A DNA stretch of 47,971 bases from Planctomycetaceae bacterium (GCA_900299185.1 OMIV01000110.1:1-47971), one strand, 5' to 3'; shown: positions 25,149 through 35,078, numbered from the stretch's first letter. The notes: generated by a model from the letters alone, not told the origin. Made by a program: numbers and translations.

Positions 25149-27554
25149 CTAGCCAACCAATCGCTGCCGACGTCGGAGCTCGCTGAAGAGCCTTCCAAAC
25201 TGTCGCGGCGTTTGATTCTCCAGGTCCGGTGCTCGCTCCTCGGACTGCCGACGTTCTTGCGGTTTGTCCGACTTACGTTCGTTCTTCGCCGCGACACTTC
25301 GAACTGGTTCATCTTCCGGCAGTACGACATCGAATCCACCCAACGCAGCTCGGTCATAGACTTCGTCATCATCCGGTGGATCAATCGCTTCCAACTGCCC
25401 TTTAAGCGAATCAACAACGGAGTCCTGTGCTTGCCGAATTGCGGCTTGAGTATCGAGGCACAGATCTAAGACCTCGGAACCGAGATGATCCTCAAGGTCT
25501 GGTTCGCCCGAGGTCAAAGCGTCGATCAGCTCAGCTTCAATCTCTTCGCGCGAACGATTGCTCGACTCAGGCAATACGGTGTCGCCATCAGGATCAATGA
25601 CTTCGCTCAGCATCGGCATGATCGCATCGAGATACCGACTCGGCTGCAACGGTCGAATGTCCTCAACCACCCCGTCAAACCTCAATACGGACTCTGACTC
25701 TTCATCAACGTGAGCGACTTCGGAATTGTCGACGGCGGCCATTCGCTCGCGTCGTTCCTGGCGTTGCTCAAAGTGAGGACTGAACTCCAACGTCATACGC
25801 GGTGCTTCATCGATGACCGGCTCAGATTCAATCTCTGACGCCGATGGTTCGACCGCAGCAACAGTCGTCTCAGCACTGGCTTCAACCTGCGTTGGCCGCG
25901 CGAAGTTCCAAATGATGCCGCTGAACTCAGGCTCTTGAAGTGCGGCGTAATGGTCTAAGACGATTTCTTCGACGAACTGAGGCACGGGTTGTTCCTCGTG
26001 AGAAAGTGTGACTTCAATCAATCGGACGGACTCTTCGACGAGGTCAGCCGTGCTGAGCGCAGGCTGCTCGTACTCCGTAGTTTCAAATGAGACTTCGCAA
26101 GCTGCGGCAGCAGTCTCGCAAGTCGCGGTGGAATCAATCTGACAGGACTCCGAATTCAAATTCGCTGACGGCTCGTTGGCCTGAGGAATTTCGACTACTC
26201 GATCTTCCAACCGTCGAAATCGCCCCGGCGCCGTGATGGTGATGCAACAACCGTCATTCGCCGTGACGTCGCCCAGTTCGGTGCCTCGACCATCATGCTC
26301 ATCAGCAGAGCGTTCGATTTCACCAAGCTGAGCTGCACCGATCTCGACTTCGGCCAATCGGCCTTCGACCGTAGGCGGCAAAGACTGAGCTTCGTCAATA
26401 CTCGGGAAATCGCGCAATACGCCGACTTCAACGGTGTCGGCACCGAATTCAAACACCGTACTTTCGGCTGAGTCCACTGCAACCGAAGCAGCTTCTTCAA
26501 TGGTCTCGGTGACCGACGTCTGTAAGTCGACAGCACTGTCGCTGCCGAATTCGAAGCTCGAAGTTGATGCTGCTTCGTTCGCGATCGGCACCTCGAACAA
26601 GGTGTCTTCAACGGGTATCTCAAACGACGTTTCGTCGGAGAACTCTGCATCGTCATTGGCCGTAAATGACGAGAGATCATGCAAGTCGTTCCATTGCAGC
26701 GGCAGACGCTTCATCTCGGTCAACGCCCGTCGCACCGTCTCCGCCACAATCGGTCGTTCGTGCTGAGGTTGAGCTAAGAACAAGCAATGATCAGCGAGCA
26801 GATTCAGGCATCTCGGCAGCCCATTCGCCGCGCGAGCGACGAATTGCAGAGCTTGCTGGGTAAAGATCGACTCGGGATTGCCACCCGCCCAATTCAGTCG
26901 GAAGTTGACGTAGTCCATCGACTCGCTGGTCGACAGCGACTGCAAGCTCGAATGCGTACTGACCCGCTGATTGAGTGCTGCGAATTCGCGATCCGCCAAC
27001 CGCTCTTCCAACCGCCACTGTCCCACCAAGACCAGCCGCACCAACTCGACCCCGTCTTCGGCCAGGTCCGACAACATCCGCAATTCTTCAAGGGCATCGG
27101 TCGAGAAGTTCTCTGCCTCATCAACGATGAGCAGCATTCCTTCTCGATTCGGTCTGATGCGCTGCACGCGCTGCCGCAACACCAGCCTCAACTCGGCTTC
27201 ATCGCGTCCCTCCGTCGATTCGCCGAGATCACTCAGAATCTCTAACAACATCGCGCGGCTCGACGGGAACTTGGCATGCTTCAAGAGCACCACGTCGAAC
27301 TCAGCGGCCAACTCGAATTTGAGTCGTTCGCAGAGGAGCGATTTCCCGCTGCCAGCATCTCCGGTGAGGATGCTAATGCCCTGACCTCGCTGAACTCCGG
27401 CTTTCAGTTCGTCGAGCGTCGCTTGGATGTTCTTGGTTGTGAAGAAGCACTTCGAATCCGGCATCGCTCCAAAGGGGCGACGGGCAAGATCAAAAGCTTG
27501 AAGGATCTTTTCGAACATGCCGGGACTCGGAATTAGATTACCGTGTTTACGCAT
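25149..27554 (-). CDS. ExeA/GspA-like AAA ATPase with long acidic tail
   Basis: Residues about 13-290 are an ExeA-type AAA+ domain. It opens with FEKILQAFDLARRPFGAMPD, then Walker A G65-D-A-G-S-G-K-S72, Walker B MLLIVDEAE, a sensor LVLVGQ and a helical lid. ExeA/GspA ATPases are often tied to type II secretion or cell-envelope assembly. Instead of the usual transmembrane and peptidoglycan-binding part, residues about 290-801 are Glu/Ser/Val-rich and probably disordered, with loosely repeated SxFEFGxDxxxD units. No secretion gene is nearby. Start ATG 27554 is the longest; ATG 27518 begins directly at the conserved domain, and neither has a clear ribosome-binding site. Confidence 0.8.
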   Translation of the reverse strand: MRKHGNLIPSPGMFEKILQAFDLARRPFGAMPDSKCFFTTKNIQATLDELKAGVQRGQGISILTGDAGSGKSLLCERLKFELAAEFDVVLLKHAKFPSSRAMLLEILSDLGESTEGRDEAELRLVLRQRVQRIRPNREGMLLIVDEAENFSTDALEELRMLSDLAEDGVELVRLVLVGQWRLEERLADREFAALNQRVSTHSSLQSLSTSESMDYVNFRLNWAGGNPESIFTQQALQFVARAANGLPRCLNLLADHCLFLAQPQHERPIVAETVRRALTEMKRLPLQWNDLHDLSSFTANDDAEFSDETSFEIPVEDTLFEVPIANEAASTSSFEFGSDSAVDLQTSVTETIEEAASVAVDSAESTVFEFGADTVEVGVLRDFPSIDEAQSLPPTVEGRLAEVEIGAAQLGEIERSADEHDGRGTELGDVTANDGCCITITAPGRFRRLEDRVVEIPQANEPSANLNSESCQIDSTATCETAAAACEVSFETTEYEQPALSTADLVEESVRLIEVTLSHEEQPVPQFVEEIVLDHYAALQEPEFSGIIWNFARPTQVEASAETTVAAVEPSASEIESEPVIDEAPRMTLEFSPHFEQRQERRERMAAVDNSEVAHVDEESESVLRFDGVVEDIRPLQPSRYLDAIMPMLSEVIDPDGDTVLPESSNRSREEIEAELIDALTSGEPDLEDHLGSEVLDLCLDTQAAIRQAQDSVVDSLKGQLEAIDPPDDDEVYDRAALGGFDVVLPEDEPVRSVAAKNERKSDKPQERRQSEERAPDLENQTPRQFGRLFSELRRRQRLVG

Positions 27555-27968
27555 CGGACGGCTGCAACACGAGCAAGGTCCGACGAATAGGCGCGAGCCT
27601 CCCCGCAGCGCGGAGATTCCCCCTCCTTAGGATCGAACTTGCACAACCGGGTTCTTGACTCCGATTTCTGGGAAGGGAGCCAACTTCGTCTCAAGTCGGC
27701 GAGCGACCGTGCAGAACCGGCTGATTCTCAGCAAACCTTCGAACCAACTCGCTCTGCCAAATTGCGATCAACTTGTGTGAGATTCTGGCAAGCGCACCAT
27801 CGCAAATTGCCGTCAGTCATTGAGGCTCTTACGATCGCCCGCCGCTGATATGAGCTATCTGGCTCTTCATCAGCCACGCCTTTACTTCCCCGCCTAAAGG
27901 TCACGCGAATCGACAATCTCGTGACCAACCGCCTCAGTCCCACCCTTCGGCTCTGCATTGAGGAAGCC
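27555..27968. other. Divergent intergenic region, no gene seen
   Basis: About 410 bases lie between the ExeA-like gene and the DUF1549 gene. Only short, low-quality frames occur. One feature stands out: GGTCACG (27899-27905) inverted with CGTGACC (27920-27926), 43 bases before the DUF1549 start, which may be an operator or leader hairpin. No clean promoter was identified. Confidence 0.5.
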
Positions 27969-30401
27969 ATGCGACTGACACTTTCCACGCTACAGATTCC
28001 GTTGCTGTCCTTGGCTGCATTTGCCGCGATGGCGTTTTCGCCCGCGCTGTCAGCCGATGCGATTGCCGTCTTTCCGCAGCAGGTTGAACTCAGCGACGCT
28101 TATGCGCGGCGGCAGGTGCTCGTTTCGATGAGTGAGCATGACGTCACGCGCGAGGCGACTTATCAGAGCCTCAATCCCGAGTTGTTTTTGGTCGATGCTC
28201 GGGGCTATCTGAGTCCGAAGGCTGACGGGACCGGGACGTTGCTCATCAAGCACGGCGGGATGGAGCAAAAACTACCCGTCGTTGTGAAGGGCTCGACGAC
28301 GAAGCGCGATGTCGACTTCGTCAATGAGATCGTGCCGATCCTCAGTCGCTATGGCTGCAACGCGGGCGGATGTCATGGCAAGCAACGCGGGCAGAATGGA
28401 TTTCAGTTGTCGCTGTTCGGCTTCGACTCGGTCTTCGACTTTCAGACGATCGTGCAAGACGCGCGCGGTCGACGAGTCTTCGCTCCGGCTTCGGGCACGA
28501 GCTTGATGCTGCTCAAGGCGACGGGCGCGGTTCCTCATGGTGGCGGCAAGCGGTTCGAGACAACTGACGAAGCGCATCAACTCTTCACCGCCTGGCTTGA
28601 AGCGGGAGCGAAACCGGCAGCTCCGAATGCTCCGAAAGTCGCGCGCATTAAGATCTACCCGAACGAGCAATCCTTTAAGCACGCCGAACGTCAGCAGCTT
28701 TGTGTCATCGCTGAATACACCGACGGCTCGCAACGCGATGTCACTCGGCAAGCGGACTTCGCGACCAATCTCGATGTTGTGGCGATCGTCGATAAGGACG
28801 GGCTCGTGACCGCCGGTGAGCAAACGGGCGAAGCGACGATCATGGCTCGCTACATGGGGCAAGTCAGCGTGCATCGGGCGCTCGTCCCGCATGCCGCTCC
28901 ACTCGCCTCGATCGAGGGCTTTGAACCGAACAACGAGCTCGATGAGTTCGCTGTGAATAAGTGGAAGAAGCTCGGGCTCAAGCCGTCTGCTGTTTGCGAT
29001 GACGCGACGTTCATTCGTCGTATCACGCTCGATCTCTGCGGTCGCATCCCGACGGTTGAGGAGACTCAAGCGTTCCTCGCGGACCAGTCGCCTCAGAAGC
29101 GGAACGTGCTGATCAACAAGCTGCTCGAATCGCCCGACTATCCGACGTTCTTCGCGCTGCGTTGGGGCTCGATCTTGAGGAACTCCAATCTCGCTGGGTC
29201 AGACGATGCGTCGTATGCGTTTCACAATTGGATCAAGAACGCGATTGCGCGGAACACTCCTTACGACGAGTTCGTGCGGGGCATCGTCGCCGCTGCGGGA
29301 GAATGGAAAGACGCGCCGGCCATCAATTGGTACTGGCAGAGCCGCGACGATCAGTTGCATCAAACCTCTGCGGATACCGCGCAGGTCTTCTTAGGACTGA
29401 GGCTGCAATGTGCTCGTTGTCACCATCATCCGTATGAGCGATGGACTCAGGAGGATTACTACGGCATGACCGGCTTCTTCACGCGGCTCGGTCGCAAAGG
29501 TTTTGGTCAGCCGCCGCCATACTTCGCTTCGGCCAGCGTGACGACCGGCGAGAAGAACCCGCTGACGAACAAAGCTCCCGAGCCAAAATATCTCGACGGC
29601 GACTACGCAAAATTCAGTGCTGAGGAAGATCCGCGTCACGGGCTCGTTGATTGGATGGCGAAGCCGGACAACCCGTTCTTCGCGAAGACGCTCGTGAATC
29701 GTTTGTGGGGCCACTTCCTCGGACGCGGACTCGTGCATGAAGTCGACGACCTGCGCGATACGAACCCGCCGTCGAACCCCGAACTGCTCGATCATCTCGC
29801 GAAGGATTTTGTATTACACCGCTTTGACATGAAGCACACGATTCGCAAGATCGTGAGCAGCAAGACCTATCAGCTCTCGTCAGTGCCGACCGAGCACAAC
29901 AAGAACGACCGCCAAAACTTCGCGCGGTTCTACGGTCGCCGCATGATCGCCGAAGTGCTGCTGGACTCGGTCGACATCGCTGCGGGCACGCGTTCGAACT
30001 TCAGCGGAGTCGGCAAGACCGCGCGTTCGATCGACTTGCCGCACGAGAATTTTGGTTCGTACTTCCTCGACGCCTTCGACCGCCCGAAGCGAGTGACCGG
30101 CTGCGAATGCGAGCGCTCGTCAGGAGCAACGCTCGCACAAGTGCTGCTGCTCGCGAACTCGGACGAGATCGAAAACAAAGTCGCCGACGGCAACGGTCGA
30201 GTCGCCAAGCTCATCGTGGCCAAGAAGTCCCTGCCGGAGATGATCGACGACCTCTATCTCGGCACACTTTCGCGTCTGCCAAACGCCGCCGAGAAGAAGT
30301 CGGTCGAGTCCTACGTCGCAGCCGAGATGGATCAAAAGAAAGCCCTCGAAGATGTCTTATGGACGCTGCTGAATTCGAAGGAGTTCTTGTTCAACCACTA
30401 A
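27969..30401 (+). CDS. DUF1549/DUF1553 protein with Ig-like domains (planctomycete cytochrome-like)
   Basis: An 810-aa secreted protein with a signal peptide at about 1-29. Bacterial Ig-like (BIG2-type) stretches occur near 30-100 and 215-290 (ending ATIMARYMGQVSV). DUF1549 lies in the middle (DEFAVNKWKKLGLKPS ... CARCHHHPYERW) and DUF1553 in the last third (DNPFFAKTLVNRLWGHFLGRG). There is a canonical heme motif C-A-R-C-H in DUF1549 and an odd C-N-A-G-G-C-H (Cx4CH) near the N-terminus. These proteins are a planctomycete hallmark and are usually paired with DUF1501, as here; their biochemical role is unknown. ATG 27969 is preferred over upstream frames because GAGGA lies five bases before it. 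Confidence 0.9.
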   Translation: MRLTLSTLQIPLLSLAAFAAMAFSPALSADAIAVFPQQVELSDAYARRQVLVSMSEHDVTREATYQSLNPELFLVDARGYLSPKADGTGTLLIKHGGMEQKLPVVVKGSTTKRDVDFVNEIVPILSRYGCNAGGCHGKQRGQNGFQLSLFGFDSVFDFQTIVQDARGRRVFAPASGTSLMLLKATGAVPHGGGKRFETTDEAHQLFTAWLEAGAKPAAPNAPKVARIKIYPNEQSFKHAERQQLCVIAEYTDGSQRDVTRQADFATNLDVVAIVDKDGLVTAGEQTGEATIMARYMGQVSVHRALVPHAAPLASIEGFEPNNELDEFAVNKWKKLGLKPSAVCDDATFIRRITLDLCGRIPTVEETQAFLADQSPQKRNVLINKLLESPDYPTFFALRWGSILRNSNLAGSDDASYAFHNWIKNAIARNTPYDEFVRGIVAAAGEWKDAPAINWYWQSRDDQLHQTSADTAQVFLGLRLQCARCHHHPYERWTQEDYYGMTGFFTRLGRKGFGQPPPYFASASVTTGEKNPLTNKAPEPKYLDGDYAKFSAEEDPRHGLVDWMAKPDNPFFAKTLVNRLWGHFLGRGLVHEVDDLRDTNPPSNPELLDHLAKDFVLHRFDMKHTIRKIVSSKTYQLSSVPTEHNKNDRQNFARFYGRRMIAEVLLDSVDIAAGTRSNFSGVGKTARSIDLPHENFGSYFLDAFDRPKRVTGCECERSSGATLAQVLLLANSDEIENKVADGNGRVAKLIVAKKSLPEMIDDLYLGTLSRLPNAAEKKSVESYVAAEMDQKKALEDVLWTLLNSKEFLFNH

Positions 30402-30537
30402 GCACGACCTCGATTCGTGACGAGAACTCATAAGAGTGCCTCTGCCAACCAAACACTCCTCAGTAGCGAACGCCCTCGCGACCGATTCACATACAGACCG
30501 CAGCCAATAACTCACTCCTTACTTGATGGGAGCCAAC

Positions 30538-31869
30538 ATGCTGAACCTCTTTCCGAATTCGCTTCGCCAGTGCAATGGGCTTAGCCGGCGTAGCTTTATG
30601 CAAGTCGGTAGTCTGGCGGTCGGCGGACTTACGCTGCCCAATCTGCTGAGGCATGAAGCGCTCGCTAAGGACGGAGGATCGAAGCCGCGACGTAAGTCGG
30701 TAATCCTCATCTGGGCGGCTGGAGGACCTTCACATATCGACATGTACGATTTGAAGCCGGAAGCTCCTCGCGAAATTCGCGGCGACTTCAAACCCATCGC
30801 CACCAATGTTCCCGGCATTGAGATCAGTGAGCATCTCCCGATGCAGGCCCGGATCATGGACAAGTTGGCGATCCTGCGATCGGCCTATCACACCAACGCC
30901 GGGCACGGCATGGGTTCTCAATGGATGCTGACTGGCTATCAGCCCAGCATCGAAGTCAACAACAACATCTTCCCAGCATGCGGCTCTGTAGCCGCGAAGA
31001 TGATTGGTTCGGGCGAGCAAGGCATGCCCGCATATGTGAATCTGCCGAACTCGCTCGGGCTCGGAAAAGCGGCGTACCTCGGGGCCGAGTTCAATCCGTT
31101 CTCGCCTGACAGCGATCCCAACAGCGATGGCTTCAACGTTCGCAACCTCGTGCTGCCCGGTCGTGTCGATCGCGGTCGCATGACGAAGCGACACAGCCTC
31201 TTGTCTCAGCTTGATACCGTGCGACGAGATATCGACACGAAGGGTGACATCGACGGGCTCGACAAGTTCTATGTCGACGCCGTCGAGATGATCACCAGCG
31301 AGAAAGCTCGCCGCGCGTTTCAGATCCAAGCCGAAGATCCCCTCTTGCGAGAGAAGTACGGTCGCAACGATCTCGGCCAAAGTTGCTTACTGGCTCGACG
31401 ACTGGTCGAAGCCGGAGTGACCTACGTCACCATTCAAGCTGGCGGCGGTTGGGATACTCACGGAGACAATTTCGCTCAGCTCAAGAACAACCTCTTACCG
31501 AAGTACGACCGAGCGATCACCGCGCTGGTTGAAGATCTGCATGACAGAGGCTTGATCGAAGACGTTCTCGTTACATCGTTCGGTGAGTTCGGACGGACGC
31601 CGCGTATCAATCCGGGTGCCGGTCGCGATCACTGGCCAGGAGCAATGTCGATCCTCTACGCCGGCGGCGGACTCAAGATGGGTCAAGCCATCGGTACGAC
31701 GAACAGCAATGCCGAGTATCCCACGAGCAAAGCTGCGACTCCTGGCTGCGTGCTGTCGACGATCTATCGTTGTCTGGGCATCGACCATCATCATGTCTTC
31801 TACGATCAAGCGTTGCGTCCGTTGCCTATCCTTAATGAAGGCGAGCCGATCGCCGAATTGCTGGGTTAG
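30538..31869 (+). CDS. DUF1501 protein (Tat-exported, sulfatase-like fold)
   Basis: A 443-aa DUF1501 protein. The N-terminus is a twin-arginine signal, S-R17-R18-S-F-M, followed by a hydrophobic segment and ALA. Family motifs IWAAGGPSHIDMYDLKPEAP, GGGWDTHGDNF, SFGEFGRTPRIN and AGRDHWP are intact; they resemble alkaline-phosphatase/sulfatase-superfamily metal-binding motifs. It follows the DUF1549 gene by 136 bases in the usual planctomycete order and likely works with it outside the cytoplasm. TTG 30523, ATG 30526 and ATG 30538 are in frame; the last has GGGAG five bases upstream and gives the best Tat signal. An intrinsic terminator follows. Confidence 0.92.
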   Translation: MLNLFPNSLRQCNGLSRRSFMQVGSLAVGGLTLPNLLRHEALAKDGGSKPRRKSVILIWAAGGPSHIDMYDLKPEAPREIRGDFKPIATNVPGIEISEHLPMQARIMDKLAILRSAYHTNAGHGMGSQWMLTGYQPSIEVNNNIFPACGSVAAKMIGSGEQGMPAYVNLPNSLGLGKAAYLGAEFNPFSPDSDPNSDGFNVRNLVLPGRVDRGRMTKRHSLLSQLDTVRRDIDTKGDIDGLDKFYVDAVEMITSEKARRAFQIQAEDPLLREKYGRNDLGQSCLLARRLVEAGVTYVTIQAGGGWDTHGDNFAQLKNNLLPKYDRAITALVEDLHDRGLIEDVLVTSFGEFGRTPRINPGAGRDHWPGAMSILYAGGGLKMGQAIGTTNSNAEYPTSKAATPGCVLSTIYRCLGIDHHHVFYDQALRPLPILNEGEPIAELLG

Positions 31870-31898
31870 ACATCGCGTCGCGCTGCAGAGATCTCATT

Positions 31899-31938
31899 CG
31901 AGCCGAAGGTTGTTAACAGCCTTCGGCTCGTTTTGTTT
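31899..31938 (+). terminator. Intrinsic terminator after the DUF1501 gene
   Basis: CGAGCCGAAGG (31899-31909) pairs perfectly with CCTTCGGCTCG (31920-31930) around a 10-nt loop and is followed by TTTTGTTT. It closes the DUF1549-DUF1501 transcript 30 bases after the stop codon, so the next sulfatase probably has its own promoter. Confidence 0.92.
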
Positions 31939-32045
31939 CAGCAGCGGCGTTGAGTCATCACACTTCCAACGGCCACGCTCAGCAGCCAACTTCATGCACC
32001 GCTGATCGGCCGAGACCCAGGATCTCTGACTGACAAAGGACACAT

Positions 32046-33746
32046 ATGCTCGCGCGACTCATCGCCGCTCTATTCGTCGCTCAAACCATCCTCTTCGGAG
32101 AATGCTTGGTTTCCGCAGCCGAAACTCGTCCCAACATCATTGTCATTCTCTCAGACGACATGGGCTTTAGTGACCTCGGCTGTTACGGCGGTGAGATCAA
32201 GACACCGCATCTCGATCAGCTTGCAGCTAACGGTTTGAGGTTCTCGCAGTTCTACAACACAGCGCGTTGCTGCCCTACACGAGCCAGCTTGTTAAGCGGC
32301 CTTTATCCGCACCAAGCCGGTGTTGGTCACATGATGGAGGACCGAGGTCACGACGGTTATCGCGGCGAACTCAATCGTCGTTGTGTCACCGTCGCTGAAG
32401 CGCTCAAGCCCGCAGGCTATGGCACCTACATGGTCGGTAAGTGGCATGTGACCAAGCACATTCAGCCCGCCGGTCCCAAGAACAATTGGCCGCTGCAAAG
32501 AGGTTTCGATCGCTTCTACGGGACAATCACCGGCGCGGGCAGCTTCTATGACCCCGGCACGCTGACTCGCGATAACACCATGATCTCGCCCTTCAACGAT
32601 CCCGAGTACAAGCCCGAGCAGTACTACTACACCGAAGCTCTCGCCGATCACGCCGTTCGATTCGTCGACGAGCATACTGCTCAGAAAAAGGACCAGCCCT
32701 TCTTCTTGTATGTCGCTTTCACAGCAGCCCATTGGCCGATGCACGCCCTCGAGCGCGACATCGCCAAGTATCAAGATCAATACAACGACGGCTACGAACC
32801 GATCCGTCACAAGCGTGCTCAACGAACCGCTGAGCTGGGATTGATCAACTCAAACTGGGCGGTGAATCCAACCGTTGGAAATTGGAGTGACGTCAAACAC
32901 AAGGAGTGGGAATCGCGCTGCATGCAGGTCTATGCGGCCATGATCGACAACATGGATCAAGGCATCGGACGTATCGTCGAGTCCCTCAAGAAGAACGGAC
33001 AACTCGACAACACTTTGATCCTCTACATGCAAGACAACGGTGGCTGCCAAGAGCCCATCGGTCGACAAGGTGAAGGTAAACGTCCAGCGATCGCGTCACT
33101 CAATCCCATCGCTAAGGAAACTCTTCGCACTGACGTCATCCCCAAACAGAATCGAGCAGGCGTGCCGACCTTACAAGGCCTTCACGTGATGCCCGGTCCC
33201 GAAGACACCTACATCGCTTATGGATTGAATTGGGCCAATGTCTCGAACACGCCCTTCCGCGAGTACAAGCACTTCGTGCATGAAGGCGGCATCTCGACGC
33301 CGTTGATCGCGCATTGGCCAACCGGCATTAAGCGGCGCGGTGAGATCGATCATCAGCCAGGACATCTCATCGACATCATGGCCACCTGCGTCGATATCAC
33401 CGGAAGCAAGTACCCTCCAAGTGTTGAAGGCCAACCCATTCAATCCTTGGAAGGCACGAGCCTGCAGCCAGCCTTCAAAGGCGAGCTACTGGGCCGCAAG
33501 CAACCGATCTTCTGGGAGCATGAGGGCAATCGAGCGATCCGAGATGGCCAATGGAAACTGGTCGCCAAAGAGAACTCCCAGTGGGAGCTTTACGACATGG
33601 TTGTCGATCGCACCGAAACGAAAAACGTCGCGACTCAACATCCCGAGATCGTCGCCCGTCTGTCCAAGAAATGGTCAGACTGGGCCGAGCGAGCCAACGT
33701 CCTACCCCTAGGAACATGGCGCGCCGAAAAGCCAAAAAAGAAGTAA
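32046..33746 (+). CDS. Secreted arylsulfatase (formylglycine type)
   Basis: A 566-aa S1 sulfatase with a signal peptide (about 1-25). D37-D38 in VILSDDMGFSDLGCYGG and the motif C75-C-P-T-R79-ASLLSG mark the active site, with Cys75 the formylglycine precursor. GKWHVTKHIQPAGP, MQDNGGCQEP and the C-terminal HEGNRAIRDGQWKLVA block are those of arylsulfatase A-like enzymes. It is clearly distinct from the sulfatase at 21338. AAGGA (32036-32040) precedes the ATG. It should cleave sulfate esters outside the cytoplasm; the substrate is unknown. Confidence 0.93.
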   Translation: MLARLIAALFVAQTILFGECLVSAAETRPNIIVILSDDMGFSDLGCYGGEIKTPHLDQLAANGLRFSQFYNTARCCPTRASLLSGLYPHQAGVGHMMEDRGHDGYRGELNRRCVTVAEALKPAGYGTYMVGKWHVTKHIQPAGPKNNWPLQRGFDRFYGTITGAGSFYDPGTLTRDNTMISPFNDPEYKPEQYYYTEALADHAVRFVDEHTAQKKDQPFFLYVAFTAAHWPMHALERDIAKYQDQYNDGYEPIRHKRAQRTAELGLINSNWAVNPTVGNWSDVKHKEWESRCMQVYAAMIDNMDQGIGRIVESLKKNGQLDNTLILYMQDNGGCQEPIGRQGEGKRPAIASLNPIAKETLRTDVIPKQNRAGVPTLQGLHVMPGPEDTYIAYGLNWANVSNTPFREYKHFVHEGGISTPLIAHWPTGIKRRGEIDHQPGHLIDIMATCVDITGSKYPPSVEGQPIQSLEGTSLQPAFKGELLGRKQPIFWEHEGNRAIRDGQWKLVAKENSQWELYDMVVDRTETKNVATQHPEIVARLSKKWSDWAERANVLPLGTWRAEKPKKK

Positions 33747-33835
33747 GAGTCTTCATCCGAAAGACAGCCAACCAATCCAACCAGTGTGACCGGTAACGTC
33801 GAGAAACGGGCACACCGCAATCAAGGACATGCAGC

Positions 33836-34735
33836 CTACTTGGCGATGTCGCCAACGTGTCGCAAGTCTTCCATCGTGCAGCCGCCTAGGGTGACGGGAT
33901 AGAGGCTTGAGGTCGGGATCGGTTGCTGGGTTTGGAATGAGTCCGACCGAATTCGGTCCATCTGACGATCAAGAGCGACCGCGCGCGGCTTTGTCAGCGC
34001 CGCTTCTTCAAACGAGGTAACAGTCAGACCTTGCCCCTGATGCGAAGTAGCCAGTGTCGAGAGTCGCATTCGACCCCACTGCCGCTGCCAGCCGTTCCGG
34101 CCCGAGACGCGATAGACTCGCATCTCGTTTTCCCAGTTTCCGACGAAGAGCACATCGCCATCGCGCAACATCACGACCGAGGCATGACAGTGTTCGCCGC
34201 TGAGTTGATACCAGTGCTTGGTGATGCCGTCGAAGTTTGGGGCGTCCATCAGCCCGCCGACGAAGAGGCCATCACGATCCCGCACATAAGTCACGGCGAG
34301 ATTGGCCATGTTCCAGCCGCCGTCGACGTCGATCGCAATCGGACAATCATGAGCCACTCCGGCGAGTCCGCGCAGATGCGTCTTGATCTCGCCCGCCAGA
34401 GCTTTGTCTTTCGCGCATTGCCCCACAGTCCACGGCAACGTCCCATCGGCCGACCACTTCTGCACGAAGCCGTCGTAGAAGTCGCACCAATTGCGAGCCC
34501 AATCGTTAAACGCCGCGAAGCAGCTTCTGGTCCAAGGACCCTGATGTAAGAAAGCCGAATAGCGCGACTCGCGAAGTGGGTTGGATCGAACCTCGGCGTG
34601 CAGCGTCCAAAGATCGTTCCTTAAGGCAGCGTGCCATAGACTGGAGCGCCGGCAGCAGTCCAACTCGTGACCATGAATTGCATGAGGTGCCGCCCTGTTT
34701 TGTCGCTGCTGATCGATCGTCCTCCTGCAACGCAC
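33836..34735 (-). CDS. Unrecognised protein, possibly a 5'-damaged gene
   Basis: The frame is well formed from about codon 38 onward (NDLWTLHAEVRSNPLRESRY ... LSGEHCHASVVML ... DGDVLFVGNWENEMRVYRV), with regular codon use and a beta-rich, propeller-like feel near the C-terminus. The first 37 codons from GTG 34735 look non-coding (many Arg, Gln, His and Cys), there is no ribosome-binding site, and no signal peptide. In another frame just upstream, MQFMVTSWTAAGAPVYGTLP runs straight into a stop at the point where the good frame begins, hinting at a frameshift or a lost 5' end. I do not recognise a family. Confidence 0.5.
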   Translation of the reverse strand: MRCRRTIDQQRQNRAAPHAIHGHELDCCRRSSLWHAALRNDLWTLHAEVRSNPLRESRYSAFLHQGPWTRSCFAAFNDWARNWCDFYDGFVQKWSADGTLPWTVGQCAKDKALAGEIKTHLRGLAGVAHDCPIAIDVDGGWNMANLAVTYVRDRDGLFVGGLMDAPNFDGITKHWYQLSGEHCHASVVMLRDGDVLFVGNWENEMRVYRVSGRNGWQRQWGRMRLSTLATSHQGQGLTVTSFEEAALTKPRAVALDRQMDRIRSDSFQTQQPIPTSSLYPVTLGGCTMEDLRHVGDIAK

Positions 34736-35078
34736 CGGCCGCTTCGAACCCCCGCATCACCGAGCGCTCCGCGAACTCGTTGAAGCGGCAACGAAGGCAT
34801 TTTGAGTACGCGAGAAGAAGATGTCTCGCGAGTCTCCTCAAGGCGATCAGCGCCCGACCGGCTTACAACAAAGCGACCGCAGGTCTGTGTCGCAAAGCTG
34901 GCATGGATATTTTGGTCTGCACTCCCGAAAAGCTGGCTGAGTGCATGGCTGAAATCATCCGCGCGTAGCCACTCTGATCGAGGGTCGTCACCAGCTTCGG
35001 ACGCGGTCCTCGAAGTCAGCGCGAAACATTGATCCAACAAACGGCAGCTATCGACTCACTCGCAACTCAACCTCGGTA
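34736..35078. other. Intergenic region, nothing supported
   Basis: About 340 bases between typA and the unrecognised gene. Frames exist on both strands, but none shows a coherent protein or a ribosome-binding site. It may include decayed 5' sequence of the unrecognised gene at 33836-34735. Confidence 0.4.

Noticed and set aside
34576-34968. 130-codon plus-strand ORF with a tidy C-terminus (AGMDILVCTPEKLAECMA)
   Set aside because: The first two thirds are Arg/Ser-rich non-protein-like sequence overlapping the minus-strand gene's 5' part; no start signal.
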